Origin: Phymorhynchus buccinoides
Lineage: Eukaryota > Mollusca > Gastropoda > Neogastropoda > Raphitomidae
DNA length: 64,000 nucleotides
Assembly (NCBI GenBank): GCA_017654935.2
Contig: CM065699.1
Location: 51,910,160-51,974,159 of the forward strand
Reading direction: 5' to 3'
Shown here: one piece after another, positions 1 to 12,500 of the stretch
Layout of the letters: every line of letters begins with the position of its first letter
How positions within the stretch are numbered: the stretch's first letter is position 1
Made by a program: the position numbers and the translations under genes
Notes under the pieces: generated by a model
Databases searched by the model: none
What the model saw: the letters and a program-made list of their open reading frames with translations, nothing else
What the model was told of the DNA's origin: nothing

Positions 1-560
1 ATGACCGATCTTGCCTTATTCGTATATGTACAAGTCTGTATTTGGCGATTATCAAACTGGTTAACCGGAAGTCGCTTTAGCTCACTCGGTTCAAAGTTGC
101 GCGAAGGAAGGCGAGATGAGTATCTCTCGCTTACGAAAAGCAGCGATGTTAGTTGAAAATGTGAGTGGAAGGCTAGTTGAGCGGACGAAATGTTCGGACC
201 CCGTCCCCTGCTCGCTGAATAAAATTTATGATGTGAGGTAGGTGGTCTGAAAAAAACTTCTGAGAACGTCGCATAGGCCCCCCCCCCCCCCCCCCCCCGT
301 CCCGCTCAACAAAAGTACCGACGTGAGGTGAAAATCCGGGTGGAAGGATTTCTCGGACGAAATGTTTTCCTCTTTTTTGATCTCCATCCACTTTCATGCC
401 TGTTAGATAATAGACCCCAATTTGATCCCTTTTAGTGACATAGGTGTTAAATCACTGTGGTGCTAAAGTGCAACTTTGGCGGTGAAATGGTTCATTAAAA
501 AGAGCACCCTGTCCCTGGAATACACTTTTTTTTTTCGTCTTGTGTTCCTGGAAACTGAGA
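1..560. other. No gene seen; poly-C run and partial MITE
   Basis: There is a C21 run at 278-298. The stretch 400-505 contains the cccttttagtgacataggtgttaaatcactgtgg signature of the TTAA-flanked MITE family seen at 1724, 36036 and 42453, but it is incomplete. The rest is unassigned, probably intron of gene 1 or sequence upstream of it. Confidence 0.5.
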
Positions 561-564
561 ACGT

Positions 565-1540
565 TTTAAACATACTCCTTGTTGTTAAGCTAAGCTTTGT
601 GAAAACCATCCCAAGCAATGGATACTGATGACATTTTAAACATACTCCTTGTTGTTAAGCTAAGCTTTGTGAAAACCATCCCAAGCAATGGATACTGATG
701 ACATTTTAAACATACTCCTTGTTGTTAAGCTAAGCTTTGTGAAAACCATCCCAAGCAATGGATAATAATAATAATAATAATAACAGTACATTTATATAGC
801 GCTTTACCTCAGATGAGCCCAAAGATACTGATGACATTTTAAACATACTCCTTGTTGTTAAGCTAAGCTTTGTGAAAACCATCCCAAGCAATGGATACTG
901 ATGACATTTTAAACATACTCCTTGTTGTTAAGCTAAGCTTTGTGAAAACCATCCCAAGCAATGGATACTGATGACATTTTAAACATACTCCTTGTTGTTA
1001 AGCTAAGCTTTGTGAAAACCATCCCAAGCAATGGATACTGATGACATTTTAAACATACTCCTTGTTGTTAAGCTAAGCTTTGTGAAAACCATCCCAAGCA
1101 ATGGATACTGATGACATTTTAAACATACTCCTTGTTGTTAAGCTAAGCTTTGTGAAAACCATCCCAAGCAATGGATACTGATGACATTTTAAACATACTC
1201 CTTGTTGTTAAGCTAAGCTTTGTGAAAACCATCCCAAGCAATGGATACTGATGACATTTTAAACATACTCCTTGTTGTTAAGCTAAGCTTTGTGAAAACC
1301 ATCCCAAGCAATGGATACTGATGACATTTTAAACATACTCCTTGTTGTTAAGCTAAGCTTTGTGAAAACCATCCCAAGCAATGGATACTGATGACATTTT
1401 AAACATACTCCTTGTTGTTAAGCTAAGCTTTGTGAAAACCATCCCAAGCAATGGATACTGATGACATTTTAAACATACTCCTTGTTGTTAAGCTAAGCTT
1501 TGTGAAAACCATCCCAAGCAATGGATACTGATGACATTTT
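565..1540. repeat. 70-bp tandem array, about 13 copies, with one inserted SINE-like tail
   Basis: The unit starts atactgatgacattttaaac and ends cccaagcaatgg, 70 bp, nearly identical between copies. After the third copy an (ATA)n tract plus an agcgctttacctcagatgagcc tail (about 763-824) interrupts it. The interruption looks like a SINE 3' end, because similar tails occur at 37470-37540. It is intronic or 5' to gene 1 and has no coding capacity. Confidence 0.9.
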
Positions 1541-1723
1541 CTCACCAAACGTGGGTTACTGAACTCTGAGGGTCTGGACATTGGCGTTCATGGCATCAAA
1601 AGGCGCCACAAGAAGTTAAAAATTATCAAATCCAGTTGGTTCACAATTTATGTCTGATTGTTTTAATTGCGTTGTGCAGTGTCGTAATGTTCGTCCCTGG
1701 AAATAAGTCTTTGTTCCTGGTTT

Positions 1724-1980
1724 TTAACCCTTTCATTGCCACTGTCGCCTCTTAGCACCACAATGATTTTACACCCATGTCACTAAAAGACATCAAATGA
1801 AGGTCTGTTAACCAATGACCTTATGTTCTTAATTTTGGGAGGTTAAGGACAGGCCCTATGTTATGCATGTCATAGACTCTGATAGAGGAACCCCCAATAT
1901 TGCAGACGAAATCTTTTCTCTACCCGGGTAAGTTTAATGGTAAATTTTGGCTGAGGAATGGCTAGCGTTGAAAGGGTTAA
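1724..1980. mobile_element. piggyBac-like MITE (TTAA-flanked)
   Basis: It is flanked by TTAA at 1724-1727 and 1977-1980. The ends are CCCTTTCATTGCC and its imperfect inverse GCGTTGAAAGGG. TTAA target sites with CCC/GGG termini are typical of piggyBac-family elements. There is no transposase. Related copies lie at 36036-36280 (nested), 42190-42450 and 42453-42697. Confidence 0.65.
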
Positions 1981-2606
1981 GAAGTCTGTCCCTAGAAGCT
2001 GTGAAATGGGGGTAGGCAGCCCTGGTGCAGTTTGCTTTGGGTTGGCATTGTCGCTTTGTTCGTGGGTTTCAAGATGAGAAGTGAACATGGTACAGGTTTG
2101 CATGGGTGGAAGTAGTCCCGGAGCGCTCCTCAAATCAGGAATGAAAAACAGGGTTGGCCATCTTGTCATCCAGAACCACAGTCTTATAATAAAATCAAAC
2201 ATTGTCAATATTAAATGGCAGATATAAAAACAAGAAGTTAAACGCATGCTTTTCTAAGAGTAAGACCACCCCTAGCCATCGTCAACACATACAAGCGTAC
2301 ATATTGGAAATATGCGGTCACCACTTCACACTTCAGGAATTGAGAACATTGAAACGTGTCATTTCAAGAAATGAGATAATTTTGTACTTTTACCTGTGGA
2401 GTTTTAAAACTCAAGAATTGCCTACCGTCATGGTAGCCCGTGTTTGACCCAGACAGTAAGAAAATCGATCGCAGGGTAGAGCTATGACGTGCATCATAAA
2501 ATCAAGCACAAAAAGTTTACCATGATTGTTTTACGGACTGGAAGGTGATAACCTTTTTCTCAGACCGAGACCCTTGTCCATATAACAGGATTGATGATAT
2601 ACTTAA

Positions 2607-2844
2607 TACAGTGGAACCTCCCTTATAAGACTTTCAAAAATCATCCAAAATGAGGTCTTGTAAGGGAGGTAATTTTGATACTTACAAAGAAGGGCAATGT
2701 CTCCGAGAAGTATGTCTTATGTGGGAATGGGTCTTATAATGGGAGGTCTTATAAGGGAGGTAATTTTGATACTTACAAAGAAGGGCAATGTCTCAGAGAA
2801 GTGTCTTATGTGGGAGTGGGTCTTATAAGGGAGGTTCCACTGTA
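2607..2844. mobile_element. Tigger/pogo-like MITE, TA-flanked
   Basis: Ends CAGTGGAACCTCCCTTATA and its inverse, flanked by TA on both sides. The interior holds a repeated motif (acttacaaagaagggcaatg). CAGT ends with TA target sites are typical of pogo/Tigger elements. It lies about 95 nt before the exon A acceptor. Other copies are at 5906, 24964, 25155, 36010 and 37799. Confidence 0.75.
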
Positions 2845-2938
2845 ACATCAACATTTGTGGGTGTTGTGCCTTGTAATACAATGCGCCTTGTCCATGAAAT
2901 ACAGACAGTTTTGTTTCCCTCTGCCGTGATGTGTGCAG

Positions 2939-3507
2939 GCATGGGCGCCGGGCAGCAGTACGGCATCAACAGCCAGCAGCAGGGTGCCTACAACCCTCAG
3001 CCGCAAGGCATGATGGGACAGCCGCAAGGCATGATGGGACAGCAGGCCCCCATGATGGCTCAGGGCATGATGGGACAGAACCAGCAAAGCATGATGGGAC
3101 AGAATCCACAAAGCATGATGGGACAGCAAAATCCGCCAAGCATGATGGGGCAGAATCCGCAAAGCATGATGGGACAAAGTCAGCCGGGCATGATGGGACA
3201 GACTCCTCAGGGCATGATGGGACAGAACCAAGGCATGATGGGACAGCAGAACCAGCCAAGCATAATGGGACAGAATCCGCAAAGCATGATGGGACAGCAA
3301 AATCCGCAAGGCATGATGGGGCAGCAAAATCCGCAGGGCATGATGGGACAGAATCCGCAAAGCATGATGGGACAGGGACAAAATCCGCCGAGCATGATGG
3401 GACAGCAAAATCAGCCAGGCATGATGGGACAGAACCAGCAAGGCATGATGGGACAGCAGCAAAGCATGATGGGTCAGAACTCGCAGCCACAGACTCAGCC
3501 CCCGCAG
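2939..3507 (+). CDS. Gene 1 exon A: MMGQ repeat exon
   Basis: The acceptor is gtgtgcag at 2931-2938 and the donor is cag/gtgagt at 3507/3508. It enters in phase 1 and leaves in phase 0. It encodes about 20 tandem copies of a roughly eight-residue unit of the type MMGQ-N/Q-P-Q-S/G, built on a 24-bp DNA repeat. Unit length and third-base changes vary while Met, Gly and Gln are kept, which suggests a coding minisatellite under some constraint. The other frames are also open across the repeat and are shadows. Confidence 0.85.
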
Positions 3508-6500
3508 GTGAGTTAGATTCCACATTCATGGGTGCAACTTTTCCTAGTATACAAGGATTTCCTGTTTTTGAATTTTACCAGAAAAGGAATGACCTGTTTT
3601 TGAATTTGGTCAAACAAGATCTTTGTGTGTCTACTGTAATTTTCAAACCCTTTATGATAAGCATTTGTATAAATTGTGGAAAAAGCAAACTAAAATACCT
3701 TCATATATCAAATTTTTTCTTCAGCTGCAGGGGGACATTACCTCTAGACACTGGCCTTTCAGGTTTTTTCATTTTGTGTAGTTGCACCCGTATTTTACGG
3801 ATAAGTGGAAAAGAAAATTATTTGGTTGTAGTAAAAACACACCAAATGCCCATAATAAACTCCAGCAAAATGTCAGCTATGTTGCATAGATTTTGCCAAG
3901 CCATTGCTTTGTGACACCAAACTAGATTCTGATGTCATCAACAACATTTGGGGGCCTTTGCAATGATTAATTGTGTGTGTGTGTTAAAATGAATTGTGTA
4001 CTCGCCGTCATAACAATGCTTTTGCTTAAATCCATCTGGAATCACGCGTAATCTATGGCGTTAACTTTACACCAGGTGATGTCCCCACCTCAGCAGTCCC
4101 CTCCCAGTTCCATGCCCTCCTCCTCCTCCACCCAGCAGCAACCCCCCTCCTCCCAGATAGCTTCCCCCCAGCCCTCCCAGCCCATGATGTCCTCCTCCTC
4201 CTCCTCCCAGCAGCAGGCCTCAGGGGGGTCCCAGCAGCCACCCATGATGCCCTCAACTCAGCAGTCCATGATGCCCAGCACTCAGCAGCAAGGTGGGAGT
4301 GAGAGTGGAAGTAGTTCAGGAGTGTTCCTGGAATCAGGAATTGAATAGAAAAGCTGATAGGGAGAGTCTTCAGGAATGGTCATCTGGTCATCCTGAACGT
4401 CGGTCTTACAAAACTTGAATGTTGTCTTGCTAGGAGAAAGAAACGTGATGACAGACACACAATGCACTTAGCACACGCTAAACCCAGTGGCAACGAAAAA
4501 GTTGTCATTTGGTAAAGATTTACACACACACACACCTTTTCCTCCCTCATCAGTCACACAGAAATCGCATGCCAAAAAAAAGAAATTGGGTGGCGCACCT
4601 CTGGCTGCGACGCTCTCTCCAGGCGGGAGCAACCCGAATTTCACAGAGACGCCTCTGTGACTGTAAAGTACCTAGTAAAATACTAACACCGCCCTAACGC
4701 ACAAACACGAATGCACACTAGAGATATGCGGTTCACCACCCCAGGACTGGAGATATTTTGTTCAGGAGTGGGAAGACCAGGAGACCATTGAAACGAGTCA
4801 GGAATGAGATGATTTTTCACTTGTGTGGGTAGGGAGGGGTGATGTATCGGTGGGGGCGTGGTGTGAGAGATGCATGTTAACAAACTTCATTGTTGAAATT
4901 TTAACCTATTCGCTACCAGAGAAACATTTGAGAGATTTTCCTTTTCTTGTTTTTTTAAATCATAAAATGTAAAAAAAAAGATTTGTGAGACTCAAGTCTT
5001 AGAAAATGACATCATACTGCCTGTAGTAGACAGGGGGCGGGCAGGGAAGGGGTCTAGTCAGGATGTGTTATATTCAATGATTGCAATTATGAATTATTCT
5101 TTTGATTTTTTTATGTATAGAATGTGTCTTTGTTTCACAGGGTAGAAACCACTTTTCAATGTGCATTTGGATCATGGATTAACTCATTCAAGTCGTTCTG
5201 GCCATATATGTCCGGAATTAATAGATAGCTGTCAATTTGAGGCATTTGCTTCAAGGGAAGTAAATCTGTGTGCACACCATACGTTGGTCACTTCTAAACT
5301 CGCTTCGCTACCTTAGACCACAATTTTGCCTCTGACTTTTGCGTTTGTAGGGGGGAAACCAATGGCTGTAGAGAGTTTTTCTATATAAAGTTGTTTTTGT
5401 CATCATGTAAAGCGCGGTGAGTCCTGCTGTGTCAGGAGAATAGCGCTATAGAAGATTGATTTATTATTATTATTATTATATAAAAAGTCTGATCTACCAC
5501 TTCCCTATGTCTAAACCTAAAGTAAAACCAGTAATCTTCCTTCATTTCCCCTTTTGTTTATGTATGTTTTGTTCGTGTGTATGGCTGGAGTGATTTTTTT
5601 GTGTGTGGATAATTCAAAATCGCTGCGATGCGAATGAGTTAATAAAGAATCTTATTCCGATGTCTCTTCTGATTTCCAGGGGCCATGATGAGTTCTCAAC
5701 AACAACCACAGCCCTTGAGTTCCCAGCAGGGTCCTGGGATGGTGGGGTCTCAACAACAACCACAACAACAGCAGGCCATGATGCCCACCAATCAACAGGC
5801 GCAGCCCAGCATGATGACGTCCCCGCCCCAGGGCATAATGAGTTCTCAGCAGCAACAAGGCATGATGAGTGCACAGCAAGGTTGGTTGAGTCGCTTTTAT
5901 TCTAATACAGTGGAACCTCCCTTATAAGACCTTCAAAAATCATCCAAAATGAGGTCTTATGTGGAAGGGAGGTCATTGTTATACTTACAAAGAAGGGCAA
6001 TGTCTCAAAGAAGTAAAGTCTTATATATAGGAGGGAGTCTTATAATGGGAAGTCTTATAAGGGAGGTTCCACTGTACTTACAAAGAAGGGCAATGTCTCA
6101 GAGAAGTAATGTCTTATATGGGAGGGAGTCTTATAATAGGAAGTCTTGTAAGGGAGGTTCCACTGTACTTACAAAGAAGGGCAATGTCTCAGAGAAGTAA
6201 GTCTTATATGGGAGGGAGTCTTATAATGGGAAGTCTTATAAGGGAGGTTCCACTGTACTTACAAAGAAGGGCAATGTCTCAGAGAAGTAAGTCTTATATG
6301 GGAGGGAGTCTTATAATGGGAAGTCTTATAAGGGAGGTTCCACTGTACTTACAAAGAAGGGCAATGTCTCAGAGAAGTAAGTCTTATATGGGAGGGAGTC
6401 TTATAATGGGAAGTCTTATAAGGGAGGTTCCACTGTACTTTTGTGTGTGTGTGTGTATTTTCCCTTGACACCACGTGACATGCAAATACAGGAGACTGCA

Positions 6501-9500
6501 GTGTGCGTTTCATTCAGAAATGTTCTTTTTTTTAGACTTTTTTTGTGTGTTTTAACCCTCCTGTGCCTGACGCTCTGTGCTCTCAATCACCTCTGAAATC
6601 CTAACCCAAGGGATGTCACTCCGTACAAAAGGCGGGGTAGCGTCAGAAAAATAATAAAATAAAATATACCCTACCAGATTTTTTTGTTTTTTTTGTTTTG
6701 AATGCGTTGCTGAGATGTCTGTCTGAGTTGCAAAAGGAATTTCAAGATGTTATGGGGATGCATGGCTCCACAAAAAAAATCAAAATGCCAAAGTGTATTC
6801 GCAAACTGCATTCACTAGTCATTCACTGCCTACTTTTGCAGACTGTTGAAGCCTAAGACGACTGAAATGGAAATGTAGATCAAAACCATTCACTTACCCT
6901 TTCACTTCACGATCTTATAATTCCTATCTTTCACAAAAAAGGGAATTTTCATCGCTGTCATCACTCAGTGGATGCAATAACGACTCATCATCCATGATGT
7001 CAGTAACACGACTTCAAAAATTCGCATCGATCGAACAAACACAAGCTCGCTGCCGAAATAGGTCAGAATACACTCCTTACTCATCACAAAAATACGACTA
7101 TTCATCTCTTTCCTCAGTTAATGGACGCCATAACTGTTCGTCATCCATATTGGAAAAATCGCGAAAATGCCGAAGTCTGTCATTAATTTTCAAAAATTCA
7201 TATCTTTCAAACCAATCGGCCTAGAAGCCATTGCAAGCAGCAGGACGGAAGTGTAATCTACAGCGAAAGCGAGGCTGAAGCGCTCACGTGACTGCCATGT
7301 GATAGAAACAAAATGGAAGCGCCCAAACCGGCCATGTGGAATCCGTACGTTCCCGAACGTTCTAGACGTTTCCGATCCGATTTTTTTTTTAACGTTCACG
7401 ACCGTTCAACGCACAAGAGAGTTAAGTATTTGTGTGCGTTTCATTCAAAGATTTGTTGTTGCTTGTTTTAAATTTTAGATGGTTTGTGTTTAATTTCAAT
7501 GCTCTGTGTGTGTGTGTGTGTGTGTTTTCCCTTGACACCACATGACATGTAAACATGGGAGACTGCAGTGCGCGTTTCATTCCAAAACCGTTTGCTTTTG
7601 CTTGTTTTAAATTTTAGATGGTTTGTGTTTAATTTCAATGCTCTGTGTGTGTGTTTGTATTTTCCCTTCACACCACGTGACATGTAAATATGGTAGACTG
7701 CAGTGTGCATTTCATTCCAAAACCTTTTTTTTTTGCTTGTTTTAAATTTTAGATGGTTTGTGTTTAATTTCAATACTCTGTGTGTGTGTGTGTGTATTTT
7801 CCCTTGACACCACGTGACATGTAAATATGGTAGACTGCAGTGTGCGTTTCATTTAGTAATGTTTTGTTTGTTATTTGTTACAAATTTTAGATGATTTGTT
7901 TTTATTTCAATACTTTTTGTGTGTGTATTTTCCCTTGAAACCACGTAGCTTATAAATACGGGAAACTGCAGTGTGCGTTATGTTTTGTAAAAAAAAACAA
8001 TTGTGACATCTTAGTTACTTGCTGTAAATTTTATTATCTGATTTTATTTCAACACTTTAAGGCCTGGTTCACATTAGATGCGTACGTTCCGTACGGAAAA
8101 CCCTAAATAAGTGGAAGAAAGAAGGATAAAAGTTTACGCATGCAGGGGAAATTCGGAATCTTTTCCTTTCTTTGTTTCACTTATTTATGGATTGCGCACA
8201 GGTTTCCGCATGGAATACCCGCTTATGTGTGTACACAGCCTTACTTCGCCTTCCTCTCTTGTTTTTGTAAAGCACACAGAGCATTTTCAATGGATTATTG
8301 CGCTATGCAAATGAAACTATTGTTATTATCAGGCATGACTTCCCAGCCGCAACAAGCCATGATGACGTCTCAGCACCAGCAAGGCATGATGACGTCCCAG
8401 CAGCAAAGCATGATGGGGGCGTCCCAGCAGCCCCCAGGCATGATGAGCTCCGGGCAGCAGCAGTCTCCGGGGGCGGCGGGCGGTGCAGCCATGATGTCCC
8501 AGCAAGGAGGGGCTCAGATGATGGGGCCGGGGGGTCAGGCTGGGGGGGCTCAGATGATGGGCCGAGGCATGCCCATGGGCGCCTACCGCAGACCGTACCC
8601 CCAAGGTGGGTCAGAGAGACAGAGACACAGAGGGAGAGAGAGAGACTGGGACACCAGAGGCAGAGAGAGAGACAGGGAGAACCTATGTAGATTTAACTCA
8701 TTCGAGTCGTTCCGGACATATATGTCCAGAATTAATAGATAGCTGTCAATTTGAGGCATTTGTTTCAAGGGAAGTAAATCTGTGTGCACATCATACCTTG
8801 GTCACTTCTAAACTCGCTTTTCTCCCTTAGACCTCTTTCTTTGTTTTTGTTGTGGGGAAACCAGTCGGTGTAGAGAGTTTTTCTATATATATTAAAAAAA
8901 GTCTGATCTACCACTTTCCTATGTCTCAACCTGAAGTAAAAACCTGTAATCTTCTTTCATTTCTCCTTTTGTTTTTCTATGTTTTGTTTGTTTGTATGGC
9001 TGGAGTGATTTGTGGGTTTTTTTAATAATTCAAAATCGTTGCGATGCGAATGAGTTAAGAAATGTTTAGGCTTGTTCCCATACAGAAAAGAGATGCTTAC
9101 GTTTTGTTATTGGGAGCCCTGTGTTTCTGATGTTCCATCATTGCAGGGTCCCAGTGCCCCATGCAGAAATGTTTAGGCTTGTTCCCATACAGAAAAGAGA
9201 TGCTTACGTTTTGTTATTGGGAGCCCTGTGTTTCTGATGTTCCATCATTGCAGGGTCCCAGTGCCCCATGCAGAAATGTTTAGGCTTGTTCCCATACAGA
9301 AAAGAGATGTTTACGTTTTGTTATTGGGAGCCCTGTGTTTCTGATGTTCCATCATTGCAGGGTCCCAGTGCCCCATGCAGAAATGTTTAGGCTTGTTCCC
9401 ATACAGAAAAGAGATGTTTACGTTTTGTTATTGGGAGCCCTGTGTTTCTGATGTTCCATCATTGCAGGGTCCCAGTGCCCCATGCAGAAATGTTTAGGCT

Positions 9501-12500
9501 TGTTCCCATACAGAAAAGAGATGTTTACGTTTTGTTATTGGGAGCCCTGTGTTTCTGATGTTCCATCATTGCAGGGTCCCAGTGCCCCATGCAGAAATGT
9601 TTAGGCTTGTTCCCATACAGAAAAGAGATGTTTACGTTTTGTTATTGGGAGCCCTGTGTTTCTGATGTTCCATCATTGCAGGGTCCCAGTGCCCCATGCA
9701 GAAATGTTTAGGCTTGTTCCCATACAGAAAAGAGATGCTTACGTTTTGTTATTGGGAGCCCTGTGTTTCTGATGTTCCATCATTGAAGGGTCCCAGTGCC
9801 CCATGCAGCAGTATCTGTGTATCAATATCTGTAATATTTAAAGCCCTGTGTTTCTGATGTTCCATCATTGAAGGGTCCCAGTGCCCCATGCAGCAGTATC
9901 TGTGTATCAATATCTGTAATATTTAAAGCCCTGTGTTTCTGATGTTCCATCATTGAAGGGTCCCAGTGCCCCATGCAGCAGTATCTGTGTATCAATATCT
10001 GCAATATTTAAAGCCCTGTGTTTCTGATGTTCCATCATTGCAGGGTCCCAGTGCCCCACACAGCAGTATCTGTGTATCAATATCTGCAATATTTAAAGCC
10101 CTGTGTTTCTGATGTTCCATCATTGCAGGGTCCCAGTGCCCCACACAGCAGTATCTGTGTATCAATATCTGCAATATTTAAAGCCCTGTGTTTCTGATGT
10201 TCCATCATTGAAGGGTCCCAGTGCCCCATGCAGCAGTATCTTTGTATCAATATCTGCAATATTTAAAGCCCTGTGTTTCTGATGTTCCATCATTGCAGGG
10301 TCCCAGTGCCCCACACAGCAGTATCTGTGTATCAATATCTGCAATATTTAAAGCCCTGTGTTTCTGATGTTCCATCATTGAAGGGTCCCAGTGCCCCATG
10401 CAGCAGTATCTGTGTATCAATATCTGCAATATTTAAAGCCCTGTGTTTCTGATGTTCCATCATTGCAGGGTCCCAGTGCCCCACACAGCAGTATCTGTGT
10501 ATCAATATCTGCAATATTTAAAGCCCTGTGTCTCTGATGTTCCATCATTGCAGGGTCCCAGTGCCCCACACAGCAGTATCTGTGTATCAATATCTGCAAT
10601 ATTTAAAGCCCTGTGTCTCTGATGTTCCATCATTGCAGGGTCCCAGTGCCCCACACAGCAGTATCTGTGCTGCTGCTGTAGCCAATGTTTAACTCATTCG
10701 CATCGCAACAATTTTGAATTATTTGAACATGTCTTGTTCCGCAGTGTGTACTCTGGATTCTGCAGTTTCTACTCTGGATTCCGCAGTTTGTACCGTATTT
10801 TTCGGATCATTAGGCGCTGCTGTGTATATGGCGAATAGGGCAATTTGTAAGAACAATCTGAAGCCCATACACGTCCTGTAAATGCTTACCGACCGCCGTT
10901 ACTGCTGTCATAAACGAGAGTTGGCTCACTTCTCAAATAATCAAACTTCCGTTTTTGCGACGTCCGGTTGTTGTGTTGAACTTTTCTTCGCGAAAACTGG
11001 TAGAATTATGGCATTTTAAGCTCTACAATGATGCTTTTTACATCCAGTGAATGGTTATGGCATCTGTTGGACAGTCTCTCGGATGATAATAGGAATTTTG
11101 ATGTGAGTATTCGTCGTATCAGCGACTCGTTACTACTTTCGATGCTGTGACTCACGGTAGACTGTACTGAACACGGCAATCGTTGCCTCTCTTCTCACTA
11201 TTTTGTTCACTAATAGGGCGCCCTCGTTCATTAGGCGCATAGGTCGAAATTAGAGAAAAAAATATCGCCTTATAGTCCAAAAATTACGGTACTCTGGATT
11301 CCGCAGTTTGTACTCTGGATTCCGCAGTTCTTATCTTTGAATGGACTTGCTCTGATGTTGGATGGTGGCAGGCTCCCAGTTTGCCCAGCAGGCGGGGCAG
11401 GGCCAGTACCCCCAGCAGCCGTACAGCGGTCAGCAGGCCTTCCCCACCTCCCCCGCCCAGGGGGGACAGGCAGGGGTGCCCTCCCCCGGGGCCCCTCCCC
11501 AGGTGCCCGCCTCCTTCACCGGGGCCCAGGCGGGGAGCTACGGGCAGGGCGGGCAGAGCCCCTACAGTTCCTACAACAGTCAAGGAGCGCCACCACAGCA
11601 GCAGCCGCCACAGTCAGCTCCGCAGCAGGGGGTAAGCTTCGTGGAATGCTACCCCCCGTGGGGATCAAATAAACGCAGTGTAGAGTGGCACAGAGGCAGG
11701 GACCCCCATTTGGGGGTCTATGAAGTACTAGAATTCTAGAAGACCCTCTAAAAGAATGTGCAGGGGGTCCCAGGGATGCACTACAAAAAATAGTTTTAGC
11801 ATTTGTAATACCACTGGGACCCTCTATCCCGCCTCTAGGACCCTCTATACTGTAAGTGAAGGAGTTCCTGGGACCCCTTGTTTTGTGGGATGATTGGGAG
11901 CTCTGAGAGGTAACGTGTTCGCCTTGTGTCAAGTAAACCCGAGTTCGAACCTGGGTACAGGGGATTTTTCCTCTCACTTTGCACTAGGCCTTACGGTCTG
12001 AACGTGTAGTCTTTCAGATGAGACCATAAACCGAGGTCCCGTGTGCTCATGCACTTAGCACATGTTAATCCCAGTGGCAACGAAAAAGTTGTCATTTGGT
12101 CAATATTTACACACACACCCCTTTCCTTCCTCATCAGTCACAAAAATCGCATGCCAAAAAAAAGAAAGAAAATTGGGTGGCGCGCCTCTGGCTGCGACAC
12201 GCTCTCCAGGTGGGAGCAACCCAAATTTCACAGACGCCTTTGTGACTATAAAATACCTAATACTAATAATACCTAATACCCCGGGGAGGGAGGGGGGGGG
12301 GGGTGTCTTGTACAAATAGTTCCCCCACCTTCTGGAAGTTCTGTGCTTGTAACTTCCTCTTCATCTGCGTTTCCAAGCCGTATGGCCATACAAAAAAAAG
12401 GTGTGTATGTGCCCGGTTTTCAGTTTTCACTGGTCTCCCCGCTGCATTCATCCGACACATTCCGAAGAGCAGTTAACTAACAAATTGGTGTCACAAAAGA

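Noticed and set aside
2848..3914. Frames overlapping exon A in other phases and on the minus strand
   Set aside because: Shadows of the MMGQ repeat; only the frame used here joins to other exons in phase.
9822..10599. Eight 60-residue minus-strand frames
   Set aside because: Shadows of the 85-bp array.
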